From Streptomyces sp. NBC_00708 (lineage in GTDB: Bacteria > Actinomycetota > Actinomycetes > Streptomycetales > Streptomycetaceae): a DNA stretch of 64,000 nucleotides. Within the stretch, counting starts at the first letter, position 1. Each line of letters starts with the position of its first letter. The notes below the pieces were generated by a model. It saw only the letters and a list, made by a program, of their open reading frames with translations, did no database searches and was not told the DNA's origin. A program made the position numbers and the translations under genes. The stretch spans positions 6,076,001-6,140,000 of the forward strand of contig CP108997.1 in assembly GCA_036226585.1 (NCBI GenBank). The letters are read 5' to 3'. Of the stretch, positions 16,638 to 24,786 are shown piece after piece.

Positions 16638-17477
16638 ATGGACGCCGACGCATCGGGGACGGTGCTCAAACGGGAGCGGGCCCGTGACGCCATCCTGGAA
16701 ATGATCGAGTCCCGGCGCCCCGGTGACGCCATCCCCTCGGAGCGGTCCCTGTGCGCCACGCTCGGCGTCTCCCGGCCCACCCTGCGCGCCGCGGTGGACG
16801 AGCTGGTCGCGACGGGCCTCCTCGTGCGCGAGCACGGCCGGGGCATGTTCGTCGCGCCCGAGAAGATCACCCAGGAGCTGATATCGGCCGACCTCGCCCT
16901 GTCGGTCCCGCAGGCGGCCGGGGCCTGGTCGAGCCGGCTGCTCGAGTTCACCACGCTCCAGGCCGGCGCCCGGGTCGGCCGCAAGCTGCGCATGTCACCG
17001 GCCGCCGACATCGTGTACGTCGCCCGGCTGCGGCTGGTCGACGGCGCGCCCATGGCCATCGAGCACCTGCACATCCGGGCGGAACTCGTACCCGGCCTGT
17101 CCGCCGAGGAACTGGAGAGCGGCGACCTGTACGAGCACCTGCGCGAGCGCCACGACGTGCACGTCCACGAGGCGGTCCAGGCGATCGAGCCGACCGTGGT
17201 GACCCGCGCCGAGGCCCGTCTCCTGGACGTGCCCGAACTCTCCCCGGCCCTGCTCTTCGAGCGGCTGACCTCGGACACCACGGGCCGCCCCGTCGAGTAC
17301 GTGCACTCGCTCTACCGGGGCGACCGCTACCGCATCGTCTCCCGGCTGGCCCTGGGCCCGGCGGCCGCTGTCGAGCCGGTCGAGGGCGCCCACCATCCGG
17401 GCATCCCGCCGGGCGACTTCGCGCAGCGCGAGCCGATCACGTCCTCGACGCGCGGGGACATCCAGTCGGGGGACTGA
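16638..17477 (+). CDS. GntR-family (HutC/DasR-like) regulator
   Basis: The 279-aa protein has an N-terminal winged helix (residues about 10-72: RARDAILEMIESRRPGDAIP, LGVSRPTLRAAVDELVATGL, HGRGMFV) and a C-terminal UTRA effector domain. The UTRA domain has ADIVYVARLRLVDGAPMAIE, VLTR-type RAEARLLDVP and PVEYVHSLYRGDRYRIVSRL. UTRA domains of this branch bind sugar phosphates such as GlcN-6-P. It is divergent from the transporter operon and both promoters carry ACCTGACCA sites. It is distinct in sequence from canonical DasR as I remember it, so I leave the symbol empty. The last 30 residues are a disordered tail. Confidence 0.9.
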   Translation: MDADASGTVLKRERARDAILEMIESRRPGDAIPSERSLCATLGVSRPTLRAAVDELVATGLLVREHGRGMFVAPEKITQELISADLALSVPQAAGAWSSRLLEFTTLQAGARVGRKLRMSPAADIVYVARLRLVDGAPMAIEHLHIRAELVPGLSAEELESGDLYEHLRERHDVHVHEAVQAIEPTVVTRAEARLLDVPELSPALLFERLTSDTTGRPVEYVHSLYRGDRYRIVSRLALGPAAAVEPVEGAHHPGIPPGDFAQREPITSSTRGDIQSGD

Positions 17478-17575
17478 GGGGGAGGGCGGGACGACGGCCC
17501 GCCGTGCGCAGGTCCTCGCTCCCGCAGGCCCTCGCCCGCGCAGGTCCCCGCCGTCCGCAGGTCCCCGCCGTGCCC

Positions 17576-17647
17576 GCAGGGCGCCACCGCGTTGCGCCCT
17601 GCGCAATGACCGGTGCACCTCTTGCGGTGGCCCTCGGGGAGGGCCAC
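17576..17647. terminator. Two consecutive GC hairpins between GntR and lactonase genes
   Basis: GCAGGGCGC/GCGCCCTGC (17576-17602) is followed by GTGGCCCTC/GAGGGCCAC (17627-17647). The first probably ends the GntR transcript. The second lies 46 bp before the lactonase start and may be a terminator or leader structure. The 5' part of this gap (17478-17575) is only a run of GCAGGTCC-like imperfect repeats. Confidence 0.5.
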
Positions 17648-17692
17648 TGTGGCTGACACATCCGACGCTACCGACCCCACGAGGTGCCTCGC

Positions 17693-18880
17693 ATGACGTC
17701 CCCCACCAGCCGCCGCACCCTGCTCGGAGCCCTCCTGGCGGGCGGCGCCCTCGCCGCCGCCCCCAGCCTGCCGCGCTCCGCGCACCACCCCGCGCCCCGC
17801 CACCCCCACCACCCGCCGCACCCCGCCCACCCCGCGACCCGGAGCACCCGCACTCTCTACCTCGGTACCTACACCTCGACCAGCCCCGGCGGCACCGGCA
17901 TAGGTGTCGCCGCGTACGACCCGGCGGCCGGGAGCATCACCGACCGCACCGTCGTCACCGGCGTCGAGAACCCCTCGTACCTCGCCCTCCACCCCACGGG
18001 CAGCACGCTCTACGCGGTCGACGAGCAGCAGAACGGCGGCGTCACCGCGGTCGCCCTCGCCGACGACGGCACCTTCCGGGTCCTGGGCACCCGGTCCACC
18101 GGCGGCGCCGGCCCCTGTCACCTCTCGGTCCACCCGGGCGGGCGGTGGCTGTTCAGCGCCAACTACACCTCCGGCAGCGTCGCCGTGCACCCGCTGGCCG
18201 AGGACGGATCGGTGGGGGAGCGGACCGACCTGGTGGCCCATAGCTCACCCGCCCCCGGACCGGGCCAGGACGGCCCGCACGCGCACCAGATCATCACCGC
18301 CCCCGACGGCGGCCACGTACTCGCCGTGGACCTGGGCAACGACACGGTCTACACGTACCGGCTGGACGAGACGGCCGGCACCCTGGAACAGCTCTCGTAC
18401 GCCGCGCTGCGGCCGGGCGCCGGGCCCCGCCACCTCACCTTCCACCCCGACGGCCGCCACGCGTACCTCGCCTGCGAGCTGGACAACACGGCCGTCGTCT
18501 GCGGCTACGACCCCGCCACCGGCACGCTCACCCCGGGCGACCCGCAGTCCACCGGCACGGGCTCCGGCACCAGCTACCCCGCCCAGTTCCTGGTCACGGC
18601 GGACGGCCGGTTCGCCTACCTCGCCAACCGGGGGCACAACAGCATCACCCGGTACGCGATCGAGGACGGCGGGGCCGCGCTGCGCCTGCTCGACACCGTG
18701 TCGGTCGGCGGCGACTTCCCCCGGCACACCGCCTTCTCGCCGGACGGCACCCTGCTCCTCGCCGCCAACCAGAAGTCCGGCACGGTCACCACCTTCCGGG
18801 TGGACACCTCCTCCGGCGCGCTGACCCCGGTCGGCACCCCGTACGCGGCTCCGGCGGCCGTCTGCGTGCTGCCGGTGTAG
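17693..18880 (+). CDS. Secreted lactonase-family (7-bladed propeller) protein
   Basis: The protein has 395 aa from the ATG at 17693, with GAGG about 9 nt upstream; the GTG at 17684 would overlap that site. SRRTLLGALLAGGALAAAPS is a twin-arginine-type signal, followed by a His/Pro-rich segment (residues 25-50). The rest is the Pgl/lactonase propeller (PF10282): GVENPSYLALHPTGSTLYAV, GPCHLSVHPGGRWLFSANY, GPRHLTFHPDGRHAYLACEL, GDFPRHTAFSPDGTLLLAAN. Intracellular relatives hydrolyse 6-phosphogluconolactone; an exported one may act on other lactones. The His-rich linker could bind metal. Confidence 0.85.
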   Translation: MTSPTSRRTLLGALLAGGALAAAPSLPRSAHHPAPRHPHHPPHPAHPATRSTRTLYLGTYTSTSPGGTGIGVAAYDPAAGSITDRTVVTGVENPSYLALHPTGSTLYAVDEQQNGGVTAVALADDGTFRVLGTRSTGGAGPCHLSVHPGGRWLFSANYTSGSVAVHPLAEDGSVGERTDLVAHSSPAPGPGQDGPHAHQIITAPDGGHVLAVDLGNDTVYTYRLDETAGTLEQLSYAALRPGAGPRHLTFHPDGRHAYLACELDNTAVVCGYDPATGTLTPGDPQSTGTGSGTSYPAQFLVTADGRFAYLANRGHNSITRYAIEDGGAALRLLDTVSVGGDFPRHTAFSPDGTLLLAANQKSGTVTTFRVDTSSGALTPVGTPYAAPAAVCVLPV

Positions 18881-18945
18881 GGCGCTAGGGTCGAGCCCGA
18901 GCCGCAGGTCGCACCGGACGCGGTGCGACGTATCAGGGAGGCACC

Positions 18946-19197
18946 ATGCGCTTGAGAGTGGAGTTCACCACCGAGCCCTTCGATCTCGACGAGGCGCCCG
19001 CGCACGCGGTCGTGGCGCGCGAGGTCATCCAGTCGGCCGAGCTGGACGCCGTGGACGTCGGCCCGTTCGGCAACACGGCGGAGGGCGGTGCCGACCAGGT
19101 GCTCACCGCCGTGGACAGCCTGCTGCGGCAGGCGCTGGCATCGGGTGCCACCCGGGTCTCGCTCCAGGTCAACGTCATCGGAGAGGACGCGAAGTGA
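18946..19197 (+). CDS. Small conserved hypothetical protein, 83 aa
   Basis: The ATG follows GGGAGGC. The sequence (MRLRVEFTTEPFDLDEAPAH, DVGPFGNTAEGGADQVLTAV, ATRVSLQVNVIG) suggests a compact alpha/beta fold similar in size to thiamine-binding/DUF77-like proteins. That similarity is weak and I do not claim a function. Its last 4 bp overlap the start of the HTH gene (GTGA), so they are co-translated, and the pair precedes the urate operon. Confidence 0.75.
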   Translation: MRLRVEFTTEPFDLDEAPAHAVVAREVIQSAELDAVDVGPFGNTAEGGADQVLTAVDSLLRQALASGATRVSLQVNVIGEDAK

Positions 19198-19571
19198 CCG
19201 GACCGGTGGACCACCCCCTCGTCACCGCCGTGAAGCCGCTCGCCGACGCCATGGGCGCCGAGCTGCTCGGGCCGGGGGACGCGCACCCCGACGACGTGGT
19301 GCTGGCCTGGGAGGGCGAGGACGTCGTGGCGGTCCGGCTGCCCCAGCTCTCGGAGTCGCTGGACCACATCCTGGCGGCCATGGAGCGCCGGCACGGCATG
19401 CCGCTGGCCGAGCTGGACCGCAAGGCCAAGCAGGAGGCCGTCCGGCTTCTGGAGGCACGCGGTGCCTTCTCCGTACGACACGGGGTGGAGACCGTGGCGG
19501 GGGCCCTGGGAGTCTCCCGGTTCACCGTGTACAACTACCTGAACAGGGAAAACGGCGCGAAGAGCGGGTAG
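19194..19571 (+). CDS. Helix-turn-helix (Fis/PucR-type C-terminus) protein
   Basis: The 125-aa protein has a C-terminal HTH (GVETVAGALGVSRFTVYNYLNRE, residues about 96-119) like the DNA-binding ends of PucR or Fis-family regulators. The N-terminal half holds DVVLAWEGEDVVAVRLPQLS and a helical segment (SLDHILAAMERRHGMPLAELDRKAK). Its position next to urate genes recalls the S. coelicolor urate region, so it is a candidate regulator of purine catabolism. It is translationally coupled to the 83-aa gene and ends before a classic terminator. Confidence 0.8.
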   Translation: MTGPVDHPLVTAVKPLADAMGAELLGPGDAHPDDVVLAWEGEDVVAVRLPQLSESLDHILAAMERRHGMPLAELDRKAKQEAVRLLEARGAFSVRHGVETVAGALGVSRFTVYNYLNRENGAKSG

Positions 19572-19613
19572 TTGGACACCGCACGCACAGCCGTTTGACG
19601 CATGATCGATCAA

Positions 19614-19646
19614 GCCGCCGCCCGTACCACCGGGCGGCGGCTTTTT
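19614..19646 (+). terminator. Rho-independent terminator
   Basis: GCCGCCGCCCG (19614-19624) pairs with CGGGCGGCGGC (19631-19641) and is followed by TTTTT. It is one of the few terminators here with a true T-tract. The T-tract abuts the urate-operon operators. Confidence 0.9.
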
Positions 19647-19677
19647 CTGTATACGGAATTTCAACAAACTGTTGACG
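19645..19677 (+). promoter_or_regulatory. Operator cluster upstream of the urate operon
   Basis: TTCTGTATACGGAA (19645-19658) resembles the TTCCGTAT-type boxes before hyi. It is followed by TCAACAAACTGTTGA (19661-19675), a 6-bp inverted repeat with a 3-nt core. The second element lies in a 22-bp block identical to one before catalase. The cluster sits 72-104 bp upstream of the first urate gene. Confidence 0.65.
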
Positions 19678-19748
19678 TCGTGTTGCGGAGGGCGTTAGCT
19701 ATCCGCAGCCCGACCAACGCACAGCGAAGAACAGCCACGGAGGCTCCC

Positions 19749-20258
19749 GTGACTTCGAGCTCCACGCCGGGCCTCGCCCGGTTCAACACCCAGGCGGACG
19801 CCGAGGCGGCCGCCGCACTGCACGAGGTGTGTGCCAGTGCGGCATGGGGAAGAGCGATCCTCTCCCACCGCCCGTACGCCACCACCGAAGCCCTGCTCTC
19901 CGCGAGCGACACCGCCACGGCGGCACTCGGCGCGGAGGACCTGGCCGAGGCCATGGCCGGTCACCCGCCGATCGGCCGCCCGAAGCCCGGAGACCCGACC
20001 TCCTCCCGTGAACAGCGGGGGATGGCCGGGGCCTCCGAGGAGCTCAAGGCCGAGATGCTCGAACTCAACCTGGCCTACCAGGAGCGGTTCGGACATGTCT
20101 TCCTGATCTGCGCCACCGGGGCCACCGGTGAGCAGATGCGCGACGCGGTGAAGTCCCGGATCGGGAACTCGCCCGAGCAGGAGCGGGGGATCGTGCGCAC
20201 CGAACTGGGCAAGATCAACCGCATCCGTCTCACCCGCCTCGTCACGGAAGACGCCTAA
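19749..20258 (+). CDS. uraD: 2-oxo-4-hydroxy-4-carboxy-5-ureidoimidazoline decarboxylase
   Basis: The protein has 169 aa from the GTG at 19749, with CACGGAGG upstream. An ATG at 19602 is rejected because that frame would run through the terminator and operators. The enzyme converts OHCU to S-allantoin, the last step of urate oxidation. Family hallmarks are WGRAILSHRPYAT, the catalytic His motif GHPPIGRPKPGD, SREQRGM and the GHVFLICATGATGEQM...R segment. It is the first gene of the uraD-uraH-uricase operon (18-bp gap to the next gene). Confidence 0.93.
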   Translation: MTSSSTPGLARFNTQADAEAAAALHEVCASAAWGRAILSHRPYATTEALLSASDTATAALGAEDLAEAMAGHPPIGRPKPGDPTSSREQRGMAGASEELKAEMLELNLAYQERFGHVFLICATGATGEQMRDAVKSRIGNSPEQERGIVRTELGKINRIRLTRLVTEDA

Positions 20259-20275
20259 GAGAAGGAGAGAAGGTC

Positions 20276-20668
20276 TTGAGCACCTTCGCCACCGCATCGG
20301 TGTCCACCCACATCCTGGACACCAGCATCGGCCGCCCCGCCGCGGACGTCGCCGTCTCGCTCGCCGCCCGCTCGGGCAGCGACGCGGACTGGGTGACACT
20401 CGGCGGCTCCGCGACCGATGCGGACGGGCGCTGCAAGGACCTGCCGGCCCTGCCGGAAGGCACCACCCACGTACGGCTCGACTTCGAGACCGAGCCGTAC
20501 TTCACCGCCAAGAAGCAAGCCGAGGCGCAGCAGGACGCCCCCCGCGTAAGGGACAGCGGCGCGTTCTTCCCCGAGGTGGCGATCACTTTCGCCGTCACCC
20601 CGGGCGAGCACTATCACGTACCGCTGCTGCTCAACCCGTTCGGCTACTCCGTATACCGAGGGAGCTAG
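20276..20668 (+). CDS. uraH: Hydroxyisourate hydrolase (transthyretin-like)
   Basis: The 130-aa protein starts with TTG after AAGGAGAGAAGG. It hydrolyses 5-hydroxyisourate to OHCU. It carries THILDTSIGRPAADV (N-terminal catalytic His and the GxPA motif), FFPEVAITF, HYHVPLLLNPFGYSVYRGS, and the diagnostic C-terminal YRGS tetrapeptide. It lacks a peroxisomal or secretion signal. The length is close to the usual 110-130 aa, and the gene ends 7 bp before uricase. Confidence 0.95.
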   Translation: MSTFATASVSTHILDTSIGRPAADVAVSLAARSGSDADWVTLGGSATDADGRCKDLPALPEGTTHVRLDFETEPYFTAKKQAEAQQDAPRVRDSGAFFPEVAITFAVTPGEHYHVPLLLNPFGYSVYRGS

Positions 20669-20675
20669 CAGACAC

Positions 20676-21599
20676 ATGCCCACGATTCTCGGCCAGAACC
20701 AGTACGGCAAAGCAGAGAACCGCGTCGTCAAGATCACGCGGGACGGCGACACCCACCACATCAAGGACCTGAACGTCTCGGTCGCCCTCTCCGGCGAGAT
20801 GGACGACGTCCACTACTCCGGCTCCAACGCGCACGTCCTGCCCACGGACACCACCAAGAACACGGTGTTCGCGTTCGCCAAGGAGCACGGGATCGAGTCC
20901 GCCGAGCAGTTCGGCATCCACCTCGCCCGTCACTTCGTGACCTCGCAGGAGCCGATCAAGACGGCGCGCATCCGCATCGAGGAGTACGCCTGGGAGCGCA
21001 TCGCCACCTCCGACGCGAACTCCCGCTTCATCGGGTCCGACGAGGTCAAGCACTCCTTCGTCCGCAAGAACCAGGAGATCCGCACCGCCCAGATCACCTA
21101 CGACGGTGAGAAGTGGCAGGTCATCTCCGGGCTCAAGGACCTGACCGTGATGAACTCGACCAACTCCGAGTTCTGGGGCTACGTCAAGGACAAGTACACG
21201 ACGCTCAAGGAGGCGTACGACCGCATCCTCGCGACCGACGTCTCCGCCCGCTGGCGCTACAACTGGACCAGCGACGAGCAGCGCATGCCGAACTGGGAGA
21301 AGTCCTACGAGCAGGCGCGCAAGCACATGCTCCACGCCTTCGCCGAGACCTACTCGCTCTCGCTCCAGCAGACCCTGTACCAGATGGGTTCGCGCATCAT
21401 CAACAACCGCAGCGAGATCGACGAGATCCGCTTCTCGCTGCCGAACAACCACCACTTCCTCGTCGACCTGGAGCCGTTCGGCCTCAAGAACGACAACGAG
21501 GTGTACTTCGCGGCCGACCGTCCGTACGGGCTCATCGAGGGCACCGTGCTCCGGGACGGCGTCGAGCCGCAGATCCCGGTCGACATGACCAACCTCTGA
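20676..21599 (+). CDS. uox: Factor-independent urate oxidase (uricase)
   Basis: The 307-aa protein oxidises urate with O2 to 5-hydroxyisourate and H2O2 without a cofactor. Both T-fold halves are present: LGQNQYGKAENRVVKITRD (Lys of the catalytic dyad), PTDTTKNTVFAFAKEH (its Thr partner), RIRIEEYAWERI, and EIRFSLPNNHHFLVDLEPFGL with the conserved His. The C-terminal DMTNL lacks a peroxisomal signal, as expected. The H2O2 it makes explains a shared control element with catalase at 7.9 kb. Confidence 0.97.
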   Translation: MPTILGQNQYGKAENRVVKITRDGDTHHIKDLNVSVALSGEMDDVHYSGSNAHVLPTDTTKNTVFAFAKEHGIESAEQFGIHLARHFVTSQEPIKTARIRIEEYAWERIATSDANSRFIGSDEVKHSFVRKNQEIRTAQITYDGEKWQVISGLKDLTVMNSTNSEFWGYVKDKYTTLKEAYDRILATDVSARWRYNWTSDEQRMPNWEKSYEQARKHMLHAFAETYSLSLQQTLYQMGSRIINNRSEIDEIRFSLPNNHHFLVDLEPFGLKNDNEVYFAADRPYGLIEGTVLRDGVEPQIPVDMTNL

Positions 21600-21669
21600 C
21601 GCGGCGCCGCGCCGGTGCCCGCCCGCCCACGACGGCGGCCGGGCACCGGCCGGGCCGGAGGGAACCCTC

Positions 21670-23067
21670 ATGGCACAGCCAGCATCCGGGGCCGCGGAAG
21701 CAGAAGGCCCCTGTTCCACCCCGCCGGAGCGTGCGGTGCATCCGGTGGACGAGAAACTCACCCCCTCGCGGCTCCTGCCGGCCGCGCTCCAGCACATCGC
21801 CGCCATGTACGCGGGTGTCGTCACCCCTCCGCTGATCATCGGACAGGCCGTCGGCCTCGACGCGGCGGGCATGACCCGGCTCATCGCGGCAAGCCTGCTC
21901 ATCGCCGGCTGCGCCACCCTGCTCCAGACCCTCGGCATCCGCGGCCTCGCCGGAAACCGGCTGCCGTTCGTCAACGCCGCGTCCTCCGCCGGTATCGCCC
22001 CGATGCTCGCCATCGCGGAGACCAACGCGCCCGGACACCAACTCCCCGCGATCTACGGGGCGGTGCTCGTCGCCGGGGTGTTCTGCCTGGCCGTCGGGCC
22101 GTTCTTCGGCAGACTCCTGCGCTTCTTCCCGCCCCTGGTCACCGGGGTCGTCATCACCCTCATCGGGGTGACCCTGATGCCCGTACCGGTCTCCTGGGCG
22201 CAGGGCGGCGACAAGACGGCCGCCGACTTCGGTGACATGAAGTACCTCGCGCTCGCCGCGTTCACCCTGGTCGTCATCCTGCTGATCCAGCGCTTCGGTC
22301 GCGGATTCCTGCGCCAAGTCGCTCTGCTGATGGGCCTGTTGATCGGGACGCTGGCCGCCGTGCCCTTCGGGCTCGCGGACTTCTCCTCGCTGCGCGACGC
22401 CCCGCTCGCCGCCGTGCCCACGCCGTTCGCCGTCGGCGCGCCGGAGTTCCAGCCGGCCGCGATCCTCTCCCTGTGCATCGTGATGCTCGTCCTGATGACC
22501 GAGTCCTCCGCCGGGATGCTGGCCGTCGGTGAGATCTGCGACCGCCGCACCGACGGACGCACCCTCACCCGCGGCCTGCGCACCGACGGCCTCGCCACCC
22601 TCATCGGCCCCGTCTTCGGCGGCTTCCCCACCAGCGCCTTCGCGCAGAACGTGGGCGTCGTCTCGCTCACCAGGGTCCGCAGCCGCTACGTCGTCGCCGC
22701 GGCGGGCGCCGCCCTGCTGGTCCTCGGCCTCTTCCCGGTGCTCGGCGCGGTCGTCTCGCTCGTCCCGATGCCCGTGCTCGGCGGCGCCGGCATCGTCCTG
22801 TTCGGCTCGATCGCCGTCAGCGGCATCCGTACGCTCTCCGAGGCCGGACTCGACGACAGCTCCAACATCATCCTCGTCGCCGTGGCCCTCGGCGCGGGCA
22901 TCGTGCCGCTCGCCGCGCCCGGCTTCTACGCGGACTTCCCGTCCTGGGCCCAGACCGTCCTGGGCTCCGGCATCAGCGCGGGAGCGCTCGTCGCGGTCCT
23001 GCTCAACCTGTTCTTCCACCATCTCGGCACCCACGGCCGCACCGCCGTGGCACTCAAATCCTCCTAG
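21670..23067 (+). CDS. NCS2-family urate/xanthine permease
   Basis: The 465-aa protein has 12-14 membrane segments. The NAT/NCS2 signature is QNVGVVSLTR (Q-N-x-G-x4-T-R), and the conserved acidic helix contains MTESSAGMLAVGE. LQHIAAMYAGVVTPPLIIGQ in the first helix is typical. It probably imports urate or xanthine with cation symport and supplies the uricase pathway directly upstream. It shares high similarity with the second permease at 24787, so the deaminase gene lies between two paralogues. Confidence 0.92.
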   Translation: MAQPASGAAEAEGPCSTPPERAVHPVDEKLTPSRLLPAALQHIAAMYAGVVTPPLIIGQAVGLDAAGMTRLIAASLLIAGCATLLQTLGIRGLAGNRLPFVNAASSAGIAPMLAIAETNAPGHQLPAIYGAVLVAGVFCLAVGPFFGRLLRFFPPLVTGVVITLIGVTLMPVPVSWAQGGDKTAADFGDMKYLALAAFTLVVILLIQRFGRGFLRQVALLMGLLIGTLAAVPFGLADFSSLRDAPLAAVPTPFAVGAPEFQPAAILSLCIVMLVLMTESSAGMLAVGEICDRRTDGRTLTRGLRTDGLATLIGPVFGGFPTSAFAQNVGVVSLTRVRSRYVVAAAGAALLVLGLFPVLGAVVSLVPMPVLGGAGIVLFGSIAVSGIRTLSEAGLDDSSNIILVAVALGAGIVPLAAPGFYADFPSWAQTVLGSGISAGALVAVLLNLFFHHLGTHGRTAVALKSS

Positions 23068-23109
23068 GGTCCTGCCGTGCCCACATCCCGCATGAGAGAA
23101 GGAAGCACC

Positions 23110-24507
23110 ATGGCAGCACCGGCAGCCCCCGACCGGGTGGAACGCATCGTCATCGAGAACTGTTCGATCGCGACCGTCGACGTCGCCGACACCGAGTACG
23201 CCTCGGGCTATGTCGTCGTCGCCGGCAACCGCATCGAGTCCGTCGGCGCCGGCCGGGCACCCGAGGGCCTGGAGAACGTCGTACGCCGGATCGACGGCAC
23301 CGGGCACCTCGCCACGCCCGGCCTGATCAACACGCACCACCACTTCTACCAGTGGATCACCCGCGGCCTGGCCACGGACCACAACCTCTTCAACTGGCTG
23401 GTCGCGCTGTACCCGACGTGGGCGCGCATCGACGAGCAGATGGCCCGCGCCGCCGCGCAGGGCTCGCTCGCCATGATGGCGCTGGGCGGCGTCACCACCG
23501 CGATGGACCACCACTACGTCTTCCCGAAGGGCTCCGGCGACCTGTCCGGCGCCATCATCGGGGCCGCCCGCGACATGGGCGTACGCTTCACCCTCGCCCG
23601 GGGCTCCATGGACCGCAGCGAGAAGGACGGCGGGCTGCCCCCGGACTTCGCCGTGGAGACCCTGGAGGGTGCGCTCGCCGCCACCGAGGCGACCGTCGAC
23701 GCCCACCACGACGCCTCCTTCGACGCGATGACCCAGGTCGCCGTCGCCCCCTGCTCGCCGTTCTCCGTATCCACCGAACTCATGCGCCAGGGCGCCGAAC
23801 TGGCCCGGCGCAAGGGTGTGCGACTGCACACCCACGGCTCGGAGACCGTGGAGGAGGAGAAGTTCTGCCACGAGCTGTTCGGCATGGGCCCGACCGACTA
23901 CTTCGAGTCCACCGGCTGGCTCGGCGAGGACGTGTGGATGGCGCACTGCGTCCACATGAACGACTCCGACATCGCCGCCTTCGCCCGCACCGGCACCGGC
24001 GTCGCCCACTGCCCGTCCTCCAACGCCCGCCTCGCCGCCGGCATCGCCCGTGTCCCGGACATGCTCGCCGCAGGCGTCCCGGTCGGCCTCGGCGTCGACG
24101 GCACCGCGTCCAACGAGTCCGGCGAGCTGCACACCGAACTGCGCAACGCCCTCCTCATCAACCGCCTCGGCCCGCACCGCGAACGCGCCCTGAACGCCCG
24201 TCAGGCCCTTCGCCTGGGCACCTACGGCGGCGCCCAGGTCCTCGGCCGGGCCGCCCAGACCGGCTCTCTGGAGGCCGGCAAGCTCGCCGACCTGGTCCTC
24301 TGGAAGCTGGACACCCTCGCCCACGCCTCCATCGCCGACCCGGTCACCGCGCTCGTCTTCGGCGCCGCCGCCCCCGTCACCCTCTCGCTGGTGGACGGCA
24401 AGCCGGTCGTCGAGTCCGGCCGCCTGGTCACCGCGGACGAGGACGCCATCGCCCGCGCCACCCGCGACGAGGCCCGCCGCCTCGCGCAGATCGCCGCCGG
24501 GGCCTGA
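23110..24507 (+). CDS. 8-oxoguanine deaminase-like amidohydrolase
   Basis: The protein has 465 aa from the ATG at 23110 (AGAAGGA upstream). This is a subtype-III amidohydrolase of the ATZ/TRZ group. The metal His pair is in INTHHHFYQWITRGLA, further ligands are in HTHGSETVEEE and HCVHMNDSDI, and the Asp is in GLGVDGTASNESGEL. FNWLVALYPTWARID and HYVFPKG are typical of 8-oxoguanine/guanine deaminases that feed urate or xanthine formation. No signal peptide. It is likely co-transcribed with the first permease (42-bp gap). Confidence 0.88.
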   Translation: MAAPAAPDRVERIVIENCSIATVDVADTEYASGYVVVAGNRIESVGAGRAPEGLENVVRRIDGTGHLATPGLINTHHHFYQWITRGLATDHNLFNWLVALYPTWARIDEQMARAAAQGSLAMMALGGVTTAMDHHYVFPKGSGDLSGAIIGAARDMGVRFTLARGSMDRSEKDGGLPPDFAVETLEGALAATEATVDAHHDASFDAMTQVAVAPCSPFSVSTELMRQGAELARRKGVRLHTHGSETVEEEKFCHELFGMGPTDYFESTGWLGEDVWMAHCVHMNDSDIAAFARTGTGVAHCPSSNARLAAGIARVPDMLAAGVPVGLGVDGTASNESGELHTELRNALLINRLGPHRERALNARQALRLGTYGGAQVLGRAAQTGSLEAGKLADLVLWKLDTLAHASIADPVTALVFGAAAPVTLSLVDGKPVVESGRLVTADEDAIARATRDEARRLAQIAAGA

Positions 24508-24596
24508 CGGACCCGGCCCGGCGATCCCGATACCGGCCGGACGAGGGGGACGGCCCTCGGCCCGGCCGCCGCGGACCCGAGCGGGGCCCGCGGCAA

Positions 24597-24643
24597 CCGG
24601 TACGGGAGGCGCGCCGCACACGCGTACGCGCCTCCCGTACCGG
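24597..24643 (+). terminator. 17-bp-stem hairpin terminator
   Basis: CCGGTACGGGAGGCGCG (24597-24613) pairs perfectly with 24627-24643 across 13 nt. It ends the urate operon. The remaining gap to the second permease (24644-24786) holds its promoter and the ribosome site ACCGGAGG. Confidence 0.8.
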
Positions 24644-24786
24644 CGACACCGGCTGACCGCACCAGCTGGACGACCTGCCTCACCGCACCACCGCAGCACA
24701 CGGGGCCCGGTCAGCCGGACCGGCCCCGGTTCCACCTCCCTGAACCCCACGTCACCGCCGACGTGTAACCGACCGGAGGAACCGCC

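Noticed and set aside
11614..17477. Assignment as the canonical das locus (dasR-dasABC-dasD)
   Set aside because: Gene order matches, but the regulator sequence differs from DasR as I recall it and the operators are ACCTGACCA rather than the dre consensus. I therefore describe it only as das-like.
19602..19748. Upstream ATG for the OHCU decarboxylase
   Set aside because: It would read through a rho-independent terminator and the operator cluster, and it adds 49 non-conserved residues. The GTG at 19749 has CACGGAGG.
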